From positions 186,001 to 250,000 of the forward strand of contig CAWBWL010000010.1 of assembly GCA_963792485.1 (NCBI GenBank): a stretch of 64,000 nucleotides of DNA, in the 5' to 3' direction. A program made the translations under genes and the position numbers. The DNA is from JANOYJ01 sp963792485 (GTDB lineage Bacteria > Pseudomonadota > Alphaproteobacteria > Rhizobiales > Rhizobiaceae). The notes under the pieces were generated by a model, which was not told the DNA's origin, did no database searches, and saw only the letters and a program-made list of their open reading frames with translations. Positions 28,138 to 37,194 of the stretch are shown piece after piece; position 1 is the first letter of the stretch, and each line of letters starts with the position of its first letter.

Positions 28138-28991
28138 CCCAATCCAGTCTATCCATTGTTCCCATGCGTCCGATGCCAGGCGCGCAAATGAATTTGGGCA
28201 ATGCAGCCCATGCCGCCACAATTGGCACGATGTTGTTCTGCGCGGCGCTGCTGCCGGTGACGGCTGTTTCCTATGTCATGGATGAGCGTCTGATGAACGG
28301 CATCAATGTCTGGACGAAGCCGCTGAAGTTTGAGCTGTCACTTGCCGTGCACTTTCTGACACTGGCGCTGATGTTCAATCTCTTGAACGAGCGCGCGCGC
28401 GGCTCAAGGATTGTCCGCTGGGCGCTCTATGCCGCCGCCGCTTCAGGTGTTTTTGAGATTGTCTACATTGCGCTGCAGTCAGCTCGCGGCCGCGCCTCCC
28501 ACTTCAATCTGGATACAAGTATCGAGTCGGCACTCTACATGGCCATGGGTGTTGGCTCGCTCTTGTTGACAGCTGCGCCCATCATTCTGGGCATTCAAAT
28601 CTGGCGAAATGGTCGTACCGACATTGGCGCGGGGCTGAGGCGCGGCGCAATTCTTGGTCTGGTGTTTGGCGGGATTGCAACGATTATAACGGCAGGCTTC
28701 ATGTCGAGCAGCTTCATTGTCGAATCGGGCCGCTGGCTGGACGGCGTGCGCAATGACGCCAATGGCATTCCGCTGATGGGCTGGTCCGGCACAGGCGGCG
28801 ATTTGCGCGTATCGCACTTTTTCGCGCTGCATCTCATGCAAGCGCTTCCGGTTCTCGGAATGGCGGCCGATAGGTGGATGCCTTTGCGGCAGGGATTGGC
28901 TGTATCAAGCGGCGTTGCCGTATGGCTCGCTTTGGTGGCTGGGACATTTGTTCAGGCGCTGAACGGCGCTCCGTTTATTACGTGGGGTTGA
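28134..28991 (+). CDS. Polytopic membrane protein of unknown function
   Basis: About 285 residues with seven or eight predicted helices and short loops. Conserved-looking features include NVWTKPLKFELSLAVHFLTL and HFFALHLMQALPVLG, with several in-membrane His residues, which could suggest haem or metal binding, but I do not recognise a named family. The start overlaps the stop of the ABA4-like gene, so both are made together. The next gene, ychF, is convergent 3 bases away. Confidence 0.7.
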   Translation: MTQSSLSIVPMRPMPGAQMNLGNAAHAATIGTMLFCAALLPVTAVSYVMDERLMNGINVWTKPLKFELSLAVHFLTLALMFNLLNERARGSRIVRWALYAAAASGVFEIVYIALQSARGRASHFNLDTSIESALYMAMGVGSLLLTAAPIILGIQIWRNGRTDIGAGLRRGAILGLVFGGIATIITAGFMSSSFIVESGRWLDGVRNDANGIPLMGWSGTGGDLRVSHFFALHLMQALPVLGMAADRWMPLRQGLAVSSGVAVWLALVAGTFVQALNGAPFITWG

Positions 28992-28994
28992 GCC

Positions 28995-30098
28995 TCAAGT
29001 ATTGAACTTGAACAGCATCACATCACCGTCCTGCACGACATATTCCTTGCCCTCATCACGCGCTTTGCCCGCCTCCTTGGCGGGGACTTCTCCACCGAGC
29101 GAAACGAAATCATCATAGGCGATGGTTTGGGCGCGGATAAAGCCGCGCTCGAAATCCGTGTGGATCACACCGGCGGCCTGCGGGGCTTTTGCGCCCTTGT
29201 GAACTGTCCAGGCGCGGGCTTCTTTCGGGCCCACGGTGAAGTAGGTGATAAGGCCCAGGAGTTTGTAGCCTTCATGGATGAGCTTATCCAGACCGGGCTC
29301 TTGAAGACCGAGATCGGCGAGAAACTCTTTTGCGTCGGCATCAGAAAGCTGGGCGACTTCCGCCTCGATGGCAGCGGAGATGACGACGCAGCCTGCGCCT
29401 TGTTCTGCGGCCATTTTGGCGACTGCAATTGTGTGAGCATTGCCAGTGGCCGCCTCGGCTTCGATCACGTTGCACACATAAAGCACCGGATGTGAGGTCA
29501 ACAAGTTGAGGCCCTGAAGAGTAATGAGGTCTTCCGCAGCAAGCGTCTTCAAAAGCAGCCGCGCGGGTTTGCCCTCTTGCAACAGCGTCAGCGTCTGCTC
29601 CATGACCGGTAGCACGGTCAGCGCCTCCTTGTCCTTGACCGAGGCGCGTTTGCGGAACGCCACAATGCGCCGCTCCAGGCTTTCAAGGTCGGCGAGCATC
29701 AGCTCGGTTTCCACCGTCTCGGCATCGGCGACCGCGTCAATACGGCCCTCGACATGGGTGATGTCGTCATCCTCAAAACAGCGTAGAACATGGACGATGG
29801 CATCGACCTCGCGGATATTGGCGAGAAACTGGTTGCCAAGACCCTCGCCTTTCGACGCACCACGCACCAGCCCCGCGATGTCCACAAAGGTGATGCGCGT
29901 CGGCACAATGCTGGCGGACTTGCCGATCTTGGCGATGATGTCCAGACGCGGGTCCGGCACGCCGACCTCGCCGGTATTGGGCTCGATTGTGCAGAAAGGA
30001 TAGTTCGCCGCCTGCGCAGCCGCCGTCTTGGTCAGCGCGTTGAAGAGGGTGGACTTGCCGACATTTGGCAAGCCGACGATGCCGCATTTGAAACCCAT
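28995..30098 (-). CDS. ychF: Redox-regulated ATPase/GTPase YchF
   Basis: A 367-residue Obg-related P-loop protein that binds ribosomes and prefers ATP. G1 is GLPNVGKS at residues 9-16, FVDIAGLVRGASKGEGLGN holds G3, and a C-terminal TGS domain follows (LLGLITYFTVGPKEARAWTV). The start at 30098 (MGFKCGIVGLPN) matches the family; an ATG further upstream adds an unrelated segment. In many bacteria ychF follows pth; here pth is 10 kb away. Confidence 0.95.
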   Translation of the reverse strand: MGFKCGIVGLPNVGKSTLFNALTKTAAAQAANYPFCTIEPNTGEVGVPDPRLDIIAKIGKSASIVPTRITFVDIAGLVRGASKGEGLGNQFLANIREVDAIVHVLRCFEDDDITHVEGRIDAVADAETVETELMLADLESLERRIVAFRKRASVKDKEALTVLPVMEQTLTLLQEGKPARLLLKTLAAEDLITLQGLNLLTSHPVLYVCNVIEAEAATGNAHTIAVAKMAAEQGAGCVVISAAIEAEVAQLSDADAKEFLADLGLQEPGLDKLIHEGYKLLGLITYFTVGPKEARAWTVHKGAKAPQAAGVIHTDFERGFIRAQTIAYDDFVSLGGEVPAKEAGKARDEGKEYVVQDGDVMLFKFNT

Positions 30099-30262
30099 GA
30101 GTTCAGTCCTGGTAAGTTCGTGGAATGTCAGGCGCCCGCAACTGTTGAACTGCACAGCACCCCATTTGGCGCGCTGTCTACTTGTTCGCGGTGCGTTTGG
30201 CTACTGCCGGAGCGCCAACGGCGGTATAGAGTTGGCGAAGTTCCAATTGACGTGAAGCAACA

Positions 30263-30823
30263 ATGACCAGATTCCAGAGTGAGCCAGCCTTAAGCCGCCG
30301 CCGCATCGTCCTATCCGGCTGCTCGGGCGGGGGGAAGTCCACGCTGATCGAGGAGCTCTCGCGCCGCGGGTATCATGTGTTTCCTGAAGCCGGGCGCGAG
30401 ATTGTCAGGGAACAGTTGGCGCAGGGTGGGACGGCGCTGCCATGGCTGGATGCGGCGAATTTCGCCGAACTCTTGCTCGAACGGTCGATTGCAAAATTCC
30501 ATGCCGGGCCTCGCGGTTTGTCGTTCTATGACCGCTCGTTCATTGAGCCCCTCAGATGGTATCGGGCGAACAGAACTCCGCTTCCGGGACACTTTGGTTC
30601 TGTTGAAGACTTGCGCTATGCAGATGACGTGTTTCTGGCGCCGCCCTGGCCCGAAATCCACAAAGCCGACGCTGAGCGCCGGCATGGGTTCGATGCCGCC
30701 ATCGAAGAGTATGGTGCGTTGCTGAAGCTGTTTCCGGAGATCGGCTACAGGGTACATGTTCTGCCCAAGGTCAGGGTCGCCGAACGCGCTGACTTCATCG
30801 AACGCGTGCTGGGCCTGACCTGA
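30263..30823 (+). CDS. AAA family ATPase / nucleoside kinase-like (AAA_28)
   Basis: 186 residues. The P-loop is GCSGGGKST at residues ~19-27, followed by FPEAGREIVREQL and a YDRSFIEPLRWY block typical of small predicted ATPase/kinases of the AAA_28 type. No partner gene is seen. The substrate is unknown. The start ATG at 30263 follows the purine stretch gaagcaaca. Its stop is about 30 bases from the convergent dehydrogenase gene. Confidence 0.8.
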   Translation: MTRFQSEPALSRRRIVLSGCSGGGKSTLIEELSRRGYHVFPEAGREIVREQLAQGGTALPWLDAANFAELLLERSIAKFHAGPRGLSFYDRSFIEPLRWYRANRTPLPGHFGSVEDLRYADDVFLAPPWPEIHKADAERRHGFDAAIEEYGALLKLFPEIGYRVHVLPKVRVAERADFIERVLGLT

Positions 30824-30854
30824 CAGCCAATTCTGACGGCCCAATGCAAGTGCG

Positions 30855-31637
30855 CTATTCCATGAACCAGCCATGGCTGACCACAAGCGACTGGCCGGTC
30901 AGCGCATTGGAGCCGAACCCGGCAAACATGAGCGCGACTTCCGCAACGTCATCGACTGTCGTGAACTCGCCATCCACCGTCTGACCAAGCATCACCTTCT
31001 TGATGACGTCCTCTTCGGATATGCCAAGCACCTTGGCCTGCTCCGGGATCTGTTTTTCCACCAAAGGCGTGCGCACGAAGCCGGGGCAGATCACGTTTGA
31101 CCGCACGCCGTGCTTGCCACCCTCTTTCGAGATCACTTTCGACAGACCGATGAGCCCGTGCTTGGCCGTCACATAGGCCGATTTCAGCGGCGAGGCTTCC
31201 TTGGAATGCACCGAGCCCATGAAGATGATCGAGCCGGAGCCTTGGCTGTACATGTGAGGCAGGCAGGCCTTGGAGGTCAGGAACGCGCCGTCCAGATGAA
31301 TAGCGAGCATTTTCTTCCAGTCGGCGAATGGAAAATCCTCCAACGGATGCACGATCTGGATGCCGGCGTTGGAGACGAGAACATCCACCGTGCCCCATTT
31401 CTTCACGACTTCGGCCACGCCCGCATTAACCTGCTCTTCGCTGGTCACATCCATTGCGACGCCGATTGCGTGGCTCTTATGCGCAGCACTGATCTCTTTG
31501 GCTGTCGCCTGCGCACCTTCCAGATTGAGATCGGCGATGGCGATTTTTGCGCCCTCGGCAGCGAATTTCTCAGCAATGCCGCGACCGATTCCGGAGGCTG
31601 CGCCAGTAACGATGCAGACTTTGTCTTTCAGTTTCAT
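30855..31637 (-). CDS. bdhA: D-3-hydroxybutyrate dehydrogenase
   Basis: A 260-residue short-chain dehydrogenase. The NAD motif TGAASGIG is at residues 11-18, NAG at 90-92, and the catalytic set S142, Y155, K159 has standard spacing. The segment NVICPGFVRTPLVEKQIPEQ is characteristic of the 3-hydroxybutyrate enzyme, which oxidises 3-hydroxybutyrate from polyhydroxybutyrate breakdown to acetoacetate. I start it at 31637 (MKLKDKVCIVTG) after aggaggaacc. It lies 158 bases downstream of the patatin gene on the same strand, probably one operon for storage polymer or lipid use. Confidence 0.92.
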   Translation of the reverse strand: MKLKDKVCIVTGAASGIGRGIAEKFAAEGAKIAIADLNLEGAQATAKEISAAHKSHAIGVAMDVTSEEQVNAGVAEVVKKWGTVDVLVSNAGIQIVHPLEDFPFADWKKMLAIHLDGAFLTSKACLPHMYSQGSGSIIFMGSVHSKEASPLKSAYVTAKHGLIGLSKVISKEGGKHGVRSNVICPGFVRTPLVEKQIPEQAKVLGISEEDVIKKVMLGQTVDGEFTTVDDVAEVALMFAGFGSNALTGQSLVVSHGWFME

Positions 31638-31795
31638 CGGATGGTTCCTCCTACTTGAGATAATCATGGACGACTTTGCCAAGGCCAAGTCTCAGGTCAG
31701 TGAAAATATCGGTGGCGGTATCGGGTTTGCACCTGATGAAGTGGCCCGCTCCCATCGGACAGTATCTACGCCGGCGATACTCATCTTGGCCCTTC

Positions 31796-32902
31796 TCATT
31801 TTGTCAGGTCAAATACTTGAACACCGCGCGCGGATCTATCGCGCTCATTCCAGGCTTTCGATCTGAGCCCGCGCCGGGCGTTTTCGCGGCCCGTCGCCCA
31901 ATGTTCCTCAACCGAAAGCCGGGAAAATTCGTAATCCTTGCTGCCGGTGTCGACGCCGGTGTCGCGGCGTATGAGATGTGCCAGCGTAACCTTTGCCGGA
32001 TTGCCCCATTCCCGCAGCAGCATGGCGTCCGGGTCATCGCGCAAATCTGCCGGAAGCTTTTTCGCAAGCCGCGCGGCGGCATTGCTCATGTCCTGCATTT
32101 TCCGGATATGGTCCGAATTGAATCGGGTGCGGCTTGAAAACCTGATATCTTTCTCGCGCTCGCTGACTTCGCCCAGTGTTTTCGGCATTTTGCCCCTCGC
32201 CCGGAACACATCGACCTGAAAGATGCACATGTCCTGGCGCACGCCGTCATATTCCATCACGTAGTCAATAGGCGTGTTCGAAACGATGCCGCCATCCCAA
32301 TAGTGATGATTGTCGATTTCAACCGGCGCAAAGGCGGGCGGCAGCGCGCCTGAGGCCATGATGTGCTTGACGCCAAGCTTGCGTTTGGCTGTGTCGAAAT
32401 ATTCGAAATTGCCGGATACAATATCCACTGCACCGACAGAAAGCCTTGGGCCGCTTTCTTTCAAATAGTCAAAATTGACCAGTTCTTTCAGAGTTCCGGC
32501 AAGTGGCGATGTGTCATAGAGGCTGATGGCTTCCAAAGATTCCTTGGGCTGGAAGCAGGGTGGGGGGAAACGCGGCGTGAAGAAGCCGGGCACACCGAAC
32601 GAAGCGGCAAGATTGGCGCTGGTCTCATTGAAGAACGGGCGAAGGTAATCTTCAAAGACCGGTATCGTTCCTTGCAGCCCGGAGGAAACCTTCTCCCAGA
32701 ATTGCTTGAGGCGGACGACGCGGTCTTCCGGCGGGTTTCCGGCGATAATTGCGCCATTGATTGCGCCGATCGAAATGCCAGCGATCCAGTCCGGCATAAA
32801 CCCGGCTTCGGCCAAGGCTTCATAGACGCCGGCCTGATAAGCGCCGAGCGCGCCGCCGCCCTGCAATACCAGAATGTTCAGTTCCTTGGAGGATTTCGAC
32901 AT
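31796..32902 (-). CDS. Patatin-like phospholipase
   Basis: A 368-residue alpha/beta hydrolase of the patatin family. The oxyanion loop GGGALG is at residues 15-20, the nucleophile GISIG at 42-46 (S44), and the Asp of the dyad in DGG at about 203-205. The C-terminal part is of the DUF3734 type. There is no signal peptide, so it is probably cytosolic. In rhizobia this gene is commonly next to bdhA, which suggests a link to polyhydroxybutyrate granules or acyl-lipid turnover; the substrate is not shown. Confidence 0.9.
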   Translation of the reverse strand: MSKSSKELNILVLQGGGALGAYQAGVYEALAEAGFMPDWIAGISIGAINGAIIAGNPPEDRVVRLKQFWEKVSSGLQGTIPVFEDYLRPFFNETSANLAASFGVPGFFTPRFPPPCFQPKESLEAISLYDTSPLAGTLKELVNFDYLKESGPRLSVGAVDIVSGNFEYFDTAKRKLGVKHIMASGALPPAFAPVEIDNHHYWDGGIVSNTPIDYVMEYDGVRQDMCIFQVDVFRARGKMPKTLGEVSEREKDIRFSSRTRFNSDHIRKMQDMSNAAARLAKKLPADLRDDPDAMLLREWGNPAKVTLAHLIRRDTGVDTGSKDYEFSRLSVEEHWATGRENARRGLRSKAWNERDRSARGVQVFDLTK

Positions 32903-33037
32903 GATGCGACCAGGTTGTGGAGCAAGATTTTGCCTTGCCCACAGAATGGGGTTTTTCCATGGTGCAGTGCAATATAGTCAAGGTTTTGCATGATCGAATT
33001 GAGTTGCAGCAGTCTCATGATTGCGGCAGAATTCGCC

Positions 33038-33307
33038 ATGGCCAAAGTGACTTTTACCGCGAATTTAATGCGGCATGTGGATTGTCCGAGCGTTGACGCG
33101 CCGGGGGCGACGGTGCGCGAGGTGCTCAGCCAAGTTTTCAGCGAAAATCCGAGGCTGAAGTCCTATGTCGTGGACGAACAGTTCGCCTTGCGGCGTCATA
33201 TGGGAATTATTGTCGATGGCGAAATCGTGCTGGACCGCAAGAAATTGAGCGATGCGGTGCGGGCCAACAGTGAAGTTTACGTGCTGCAAGCGCTTTCAGG
33301 CGGTTGA
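33038..33307 (+). CDS. MoaD/ThiS family small protein
   Basis: 89 residues with a beta-grasp pattern: MAKVTFTANLMRHVDCPS, then GATVREVLSQVF, a middle HMGIIVDGE, and an exact C-terminal Gly-Gly (LQALSGG). In MoaD and ThiS that Gly-Gly is adenylated and carries sulfur. No moaE, thiF or thi genes are nearby. The start at 33038 fits the family; an ATG at 32990 would add an unrelated tail. The Asp-box propeller gene begins 12 bases downstream, so they form an operon. Confidence 0.85.
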   Translation: MAKVTFTANLMRHVDCPSVDAPGATVREVLSQVFSENPRLKSYVVDEQFALRRHMGIIVDGEIVLDRKKLSDAVRANSEVYVLQALSGG

Positions 33308-33319
33308 GGGAGGTTGAAA

Positions 33320-34420
33320 ATGAGCGACAGGCTGATGGTTTCGACCCGCAAGGGTCTGTTTCATGTCTCCAAGAACGGCAAGGGCTGGCAGATTTCCGAT
33401 GAGGTTCCCTTCCTCGCCGACAATGTGACTGTGGCGCTGCATGATCCGCGCTCCGGCTATTCCTACGCTGCGCTCGACCACGGCCATTTCGGCGTGAAAC
33501 TGCACCGCAACAAGGGCGATGGCTGGGAGGAAATCGCCGCGCCCGCCTATCCCGAAAAGCCGGAAGGGGTGGAATCAAAAGACGGCTGGGGCAAGGATCT
33601 GCCTTGGGCGACGGTGCTGATCTGGGCGCTGGAGACGGGCGGGCCGGACGAGCCGGGCGTCATCTGGTGCGGCACGATTCCGGGCGGCCTTTTCAAGTCG
33701 GAAGACCATGGCGGGACATGGGAGCTCAACCGTCCGCTGTGGGACGAACCGAAGCGCCAGATGTGGTTCGGCGGCGGGCGCGAATTGCCGGGCATTCACT
33801 CGATATGCGTCGATCCGCGCTCATCGAAAACCATCCGGCTTGGCATTTCATGCGGGGGCGTCTGGCAAACCGATGACGGCGGCAAAAGCTGGACCTGCCG
33901 CGCTCAAGGCATGCGCGCCGACTTCCTGCCGCCTGAGTATCAGGGTGAGCCATGGCAGCAGGACCCGCATCTTCTGGTTCAAAATCCCGCCAATCCCGAG
34001 CGGCTCTGGGTGCAGCATCACAACGGCATCTTCACCTCGGAAGACGGCAGCGGCACCTGGCGCGAAATCAATGCCGAGCCTTCATCCTTCGGCTTTGCGG
34101 TCGCGACCCATCCAACGAAGCCCGACACCGCTTGGTTCATCCCCGGCATCAAGGACGAGCAGCGCATTCCCGTCGGCGGCGCGCTGGTCGTGACCCGCAC
34201 CGATGACGGCGGCAAGACGTTCCGCTCGCAGAAAAACGGCCTGCCGCAGAAGCACTCCTATGATCTCGTCTACCGCCATGGGCTGACCATCGACGCAACG
34301 GGCGAACGGCTCGCCTTCGGCTCAACGACGGGCGGGCTTTGGGTGACGGAAAATGGCGGCGAGGACTGGCAGGAGATCAGCCATACCCTGCCGCCGGTTC
34401 ATGCCGTGCGGTTTGCGTGA
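33320..34420 (+). CDS. Asp-box (BNR/sialidase-like) beta-propeller protein
   Basis: A 366-residue protein with about six Asp-box repeats spread through it: SKNGKGWQ, SEDHGGTWE, TDDGGKSWT, SEDGSGTWRE, RTDDGGKTFRS and TENGGEDWQE. This predicts a beta-propeller of the sortilin/sialidase fold. I see no sialidase arginine triad and no signal peptide, so it is probably cytosolic and may bind rather than cleave. Start at 33320 follows gggaggttg. Coupled with the MoaD-like gene before it. Confidence 0.85.
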   Translation: MSDRLMVSTRKGLFHVSKNGKGWQISDEVPFLADNVTVALHDPRSGYSYAALDHGHFGVKLHRNKGDGWEEIAAPAYPEKPEGVESKDGWGKDLPWATVLIWALETGGPDEPGVIWCGTIPGGLFKSEDHGGTWELNRPLWDEPKRQMWFGGGRELPGIHSICVDPRSSKTIRLGISCGGVWQTDDGGKSWTCRAQGMRADFLPPEYQGEPWQQDPHLLVQNPANPERLWVQHHNGIFTSEDGSGTWREINAEPSSFGFAVATHPTKPDTAWFIPGIKDEQRIPVGGALVVTRTDDGGKTFRSQKNGLPQKHSYDLVYRHGLTIDATGERLAFGSTTGGLWVTENGGEDWQEISHTLPPVHAVRFA

Positions 34421-34426
34421 GGCGGG

Positions 34427-35410
34427 TTAAATCCCGCTCATCTTCATGAACTCGTCCGGATAGCGCTGGCCGGCAATGCGCACGGATTTTGACGCGTCTT
34501 CGATCCGAGTCAGATCATCCGGGCTAAGCGCGATGTCCGCGCCCCCGAGATTTTCCTCGAGCCGCTCCAGCCTGCGCGTGCCGGGAATGGGGACGATCCA
34601 CGGTTTTTGCGCAAGCAGCCAGCCGAGCGCGATCTGCGCGGGTGTGGCGCCTTTGTCCGCAGCAATGGATTTGACGAGGTCCACCAGCGCCAAATTCGCT
34701 TTCAGCGCCTCCGCCTCAAAACGCGGCACGCGGTTGCGGAAGTCGGATGCGTCAAACTTGGTGTCGGCGTCGATCTTGCCAGTCAGGAAGCCGCGTCCGA
34801 GCGGGCTGAATGGCACGAAACCGATGCCGAGTTCTTCGAGCAGCGGCAGGATCTCCGCCTCAGGGTCGCGGGTCGAGAGCGAGTATTCGCTTTGCAGCGC
34901 CGTAACTGGCTGGACGGCATGCGCGCGGCGGATGGACTTGGCACCCGCCTCCGACATGCCAAAATGCCTCGCCTTGCCCTCAGCGATCAGGTCCTTGACC
35001 GCGCCTGCCACTTCTTCCATCGGCACTGCTGGATCAACGCGATGCTGGTACAGAAGATCGATGCAGTCGATCCGCAGCCTTTTCAGACTGCCCTCGACCG
35101 CTTTGCGAATTTGCTTTGGACGGCTGTTCAATCCGCCGGAGCTGACGCCGGTTGTCTGGTCAATGTCCCAGCCGAATTTTGTGGCGATGACAATCCGTCC
35201 TTTGAACGGCTCCAGCGCCTCGCCGACCACATCCTCATTTTTCCACGGACCATAGACTTCCGCTGTGTCGAAAAACGTAACCCCGCGCTCCGCCGCGCCG
35301 CGCAGAAAGGCGATCATCTCACCGCGGTCGATTGCCTCGCCATATCCCATGCAGCCGAGGCCCAGGGCGGAAACTTCAAGGCCTTGTCCGAGAATGCGCT
35401 TCTTCATCAT
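34427..35410 (-). CDS. Aldo/keto reductase
   Basis: A 327-residue NADPH-dependent oxidoreductase with a TIM-barrel fold. LGLGCMGYGEA near the N-terminus, FFDTAEVYGPWKNEDVVGEAL (catalytic D and Y), KFGWDID with the Lys, and the C-terminal cofactor block PIPGTRRLERLEENL are all typical of the AKR family close to plant pyridoxal reductase/auxin-induced proteins. The substrate is open. The start overlaps the stop of the exporter gene upstream (ATGA), so they are co-translated. Confidence 0.92.
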   Translation of the reverse strand: MMKKRILGQGLEVSALGLGCMGYGEAIDRGEMIAFLRGAAERGVTFFDTAEVYGPWKNEDVVGEALEPFKGRIVIATKFGWDIDQTTGVSSGGLNSRPKQIRKAVEGSLKRLRIDCIDLLYQHRVDPAVPMEEVAGAVKDLIAEGKARHFGMSEAGAKSIRRAHAVQPVTALQSEYSLSTRDPEAEILPLLEELGIGFVPFSPLGRGFLTGKIDADTKFDASDFRNRVPRFEAEALKANLALVDLVKSIAADKGATPAQIALGWLLAQKPWIVPIPGTRRLERLEENLGGADIALSPDDLTRIEDASKSVRIAGQRYPDEFMKMSGI

Positions 35411-36330
35411 GCCTCTCCCACTTCAACGACCGCCGGCTTCTTCCGGTTGGTGATCAGCGCCGACGTGAACCCCGCCACAACAATCAGCGCCATCCCCGCC
35501 ATGCTGACTGGCCCCGGCACATGGCTGAACACAATCCATCCTACGATGGCGGCGAAGAAGATGTGCAGATAGTTTACCGGCGCCAGCACCGAGGCGGGCG
35601 CGACGCGGAAGGCGGCGGTGAAAAGGTAATGACCGAGCGTTGCCGCAAGGCCGATCAGCACGAACAGGAACAGGTCGACGGCTTGCGGCATCGGCCCCTT
35701 CATTGACCAAGGCAAGTATGCGCCGAAAATCACTGCGCCAACCAGCGCTGTGTGAAACAGCATCGCCATCGTGCTTTCGGTCTTCGCCAATGTCCGAGAC
35801 AGGAGGTAATAACCCACTGTCACCGCAGCGCAGCCAAATGCATAAAGAACACCGAGTGGGTCAAGACCGCCGCCGGGCCGCGCGACCAGCAAAACTCCGC
35901 AGAACCCGGCAATCGCCGCCAGCCAGCCCGCCGGCGTCACCTTTTCGCCAAGCACCGGCATGGCAAGCACCATCACGGCGAACGGAGCGAGAAAGATGAT
36001 CGCCAGTGTCTCCGCCACCGGCATGCGAGTCAGTGCGAGGCCTGCGAACAGAGAGGCCGCAGACAGACAGAGCGCCCGCACCATCACCAGCCCGGTTCGG
36101 TTGGTCTTGAGAAGGGCAAGCCCGTATCGCGGCGCATAGATCGCCGCCAGAGCAAGCACGTTGATGATGTATCTGACAGCGACCACAAGCGGCACATTCC
36201 AATTGGTTGCCAAGTGCTTCGTCATGGCGTCTACGCAAGCGAACACGGCGACCGCGCATGTGATCAACGCAATGCCGAGCAGCGGGTGCTGGTTCGATCT
36301 GGAGCCGGATGCTATTGCTGTGGTTGTCAC
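35407..36330 (-). CDS. DMT superfamily (EamA) transporter
   Basis: A 307-residue inner-membrane protein with ten predicted helices in two EamA repeats (first repeat from IALITCAVAVFACVDAMTKH, second from LLVARPGGGLDPLG). Such proteins usually export metabolites or amino acids. The substrate is unknown; coupling with the aldo/keto reductase suggests a shared physiological context only. Full length. Confidence 0.9.
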   Translation of the reverse strand: MTTTAIASGSRSNQHPLLGIALITCAVAVFACVDAMTKHLATNWNVPLVVAVRYIINVLALAAIYAPRYGLALLKTNRTGLVMVRALCLSAASLFAGLALTRMPVAETLAIIFLAPFAVMVLAMPVLGEKVTPAGWLAAIAGFCGVLLVARPGGGLDPLGVLYAFGCAAVTVGYYLLSRTLAKTESTMAMLFHTALVGAVIFGAYLPWSMKGPMPQAVDLFLFVLIGLAATLGHYLFTAAFRVAPASVLAPVNYLHIFFAAIVGWIVFSHVPGPVSMAGMALIVVAGFTSALITNRKKPAVVEVGEA

Positions 36331-36394
36331 TTACTGCCTCGTTTTCCGACCGATAGGCCAACCGAATCGTTGAGGCAATCCGAGACAGCGCCAC

Positions 36395-36955
36395 TCAGCG
36401 GAACGTATTGTCCGGTATGCGCATGGCGTCGATGGTGATAGGAAGCATCAGGTTCATGGAAGCCGTTTCAATCATGACATCCGGGAGGTAGTAAAACCCC
36501 CTTATCCGCAGTGCGATCTCGCCCGTTCCGATGTATTGCTCGCAGGTGATCAAGGCAAAATCCGGCAGGTCGCTGAGGTCCGCGCGCAAATCAAGAAACA
36601 GATGATTGTCGCCACCGTCGACCGCACCGTTCATTCTCAATTGCTGGCGCGGAGTCTGCTCCAGAAACTGGCATGCCGTGTCCGTATCGCGGGGCGTCGC
36701 AGTGCTTGGCAGCATGCTTGCAAGCGCCGGGCTCGCCATGAAGTGCAGCAGCTGCCAGTCAATATAGGCCATGCCGCCACCCACCTTGGCAAGTTCGGCT
36801 TTCCAGGCGGCCATGTCAGCCGCTTCGGCAAGGTCCGCCTTAACGACAGAACGGACAATTGGCTCGAAGGATTGGGCATTGCCCGGCAAGGGTGAGGCAA
36901 AATTCAAAAACGCGGCGGCGGCAAGGCTCAGCGGCGCGGATGCGGGCAACCTCAT
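36395..36955 (-). CDS. Secreted hypothetical protein
   Basis: 186 residues. Residues 1-28 are a signal peptide (LSLAAAAFLNFASPLPGNAQ, cleavage after NAQ). The mature part is mixed alpha/beta with two Cys residues (in TACQFLEQTP and LITCEQYIG) that could form a disulfide. I do not recognise a family. Start ATG at 36955 is preceded by aggaga at good spacing. Probably periplasmic. Confidence 0.7.
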   Translation of the reverse strand: MRLPASAPLSLAAAAFLNFASPLPGNAQSFEPIVRSVVKADLAEAADMAAWKAELAKVGGGMAYIDWQLLHFMASPALASMLPSTATPRDTDTACQFLEQTPRQQLRMNGAVDGGDNHLFLDLRADLSDLPDFALITCEQYIGTGEIALRIRGFYYLPDVMIETASMNLMLPITIDAMRIPDNTFR

Positions 36956-36973
36956 TCTGGTCTCCTGATATGG

Positions 36974-37177
36974 ATGGCACCCCCACCTGGCCCCAGGTTA
37001 TCTGTCCGAGTTGCGGTTGTCAAAATCGCTTCTTCAGCAAAGCGGGCTGTCATCGGCAGTGCTTCGCAAGCAGCCGGAGGGAAATGGCTGAAAGTGATCG
37101 ACAATCCAATTGGCGATTATCTTTTGCGGCGAAGTGACGGCCGCGTTTGCCCTCCCAAACCGGGAGAGCAAACTTAG
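36974..37177 (+). CDS. Questionable small ORF
   Basis: A 67-codon frame (ends GEQT) lying between two minus-strand genes. Its N-terminal half is Ala/Arg/Val-rich and looks like noise, while the C-terminal half (GKWLKVIDNPIGDYLLRRSD) could be real protein. Another frame here starts MDGTPTWPQVICPSCGCQN, a zinc-ribbon-like pattern, so a broken or frameshifted small gene is possible. There is no ribosome site of note. Confidence 0.22.
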   Translation: MAPPPGPRLSVRVAVVKIASSAKRAVIGSASQAAGGKWLKVIDNPIGDYLLRRSDGRVCPPKPGEQT

Positions 37178-37194
37178 GTCACGGTATGTCAAGC

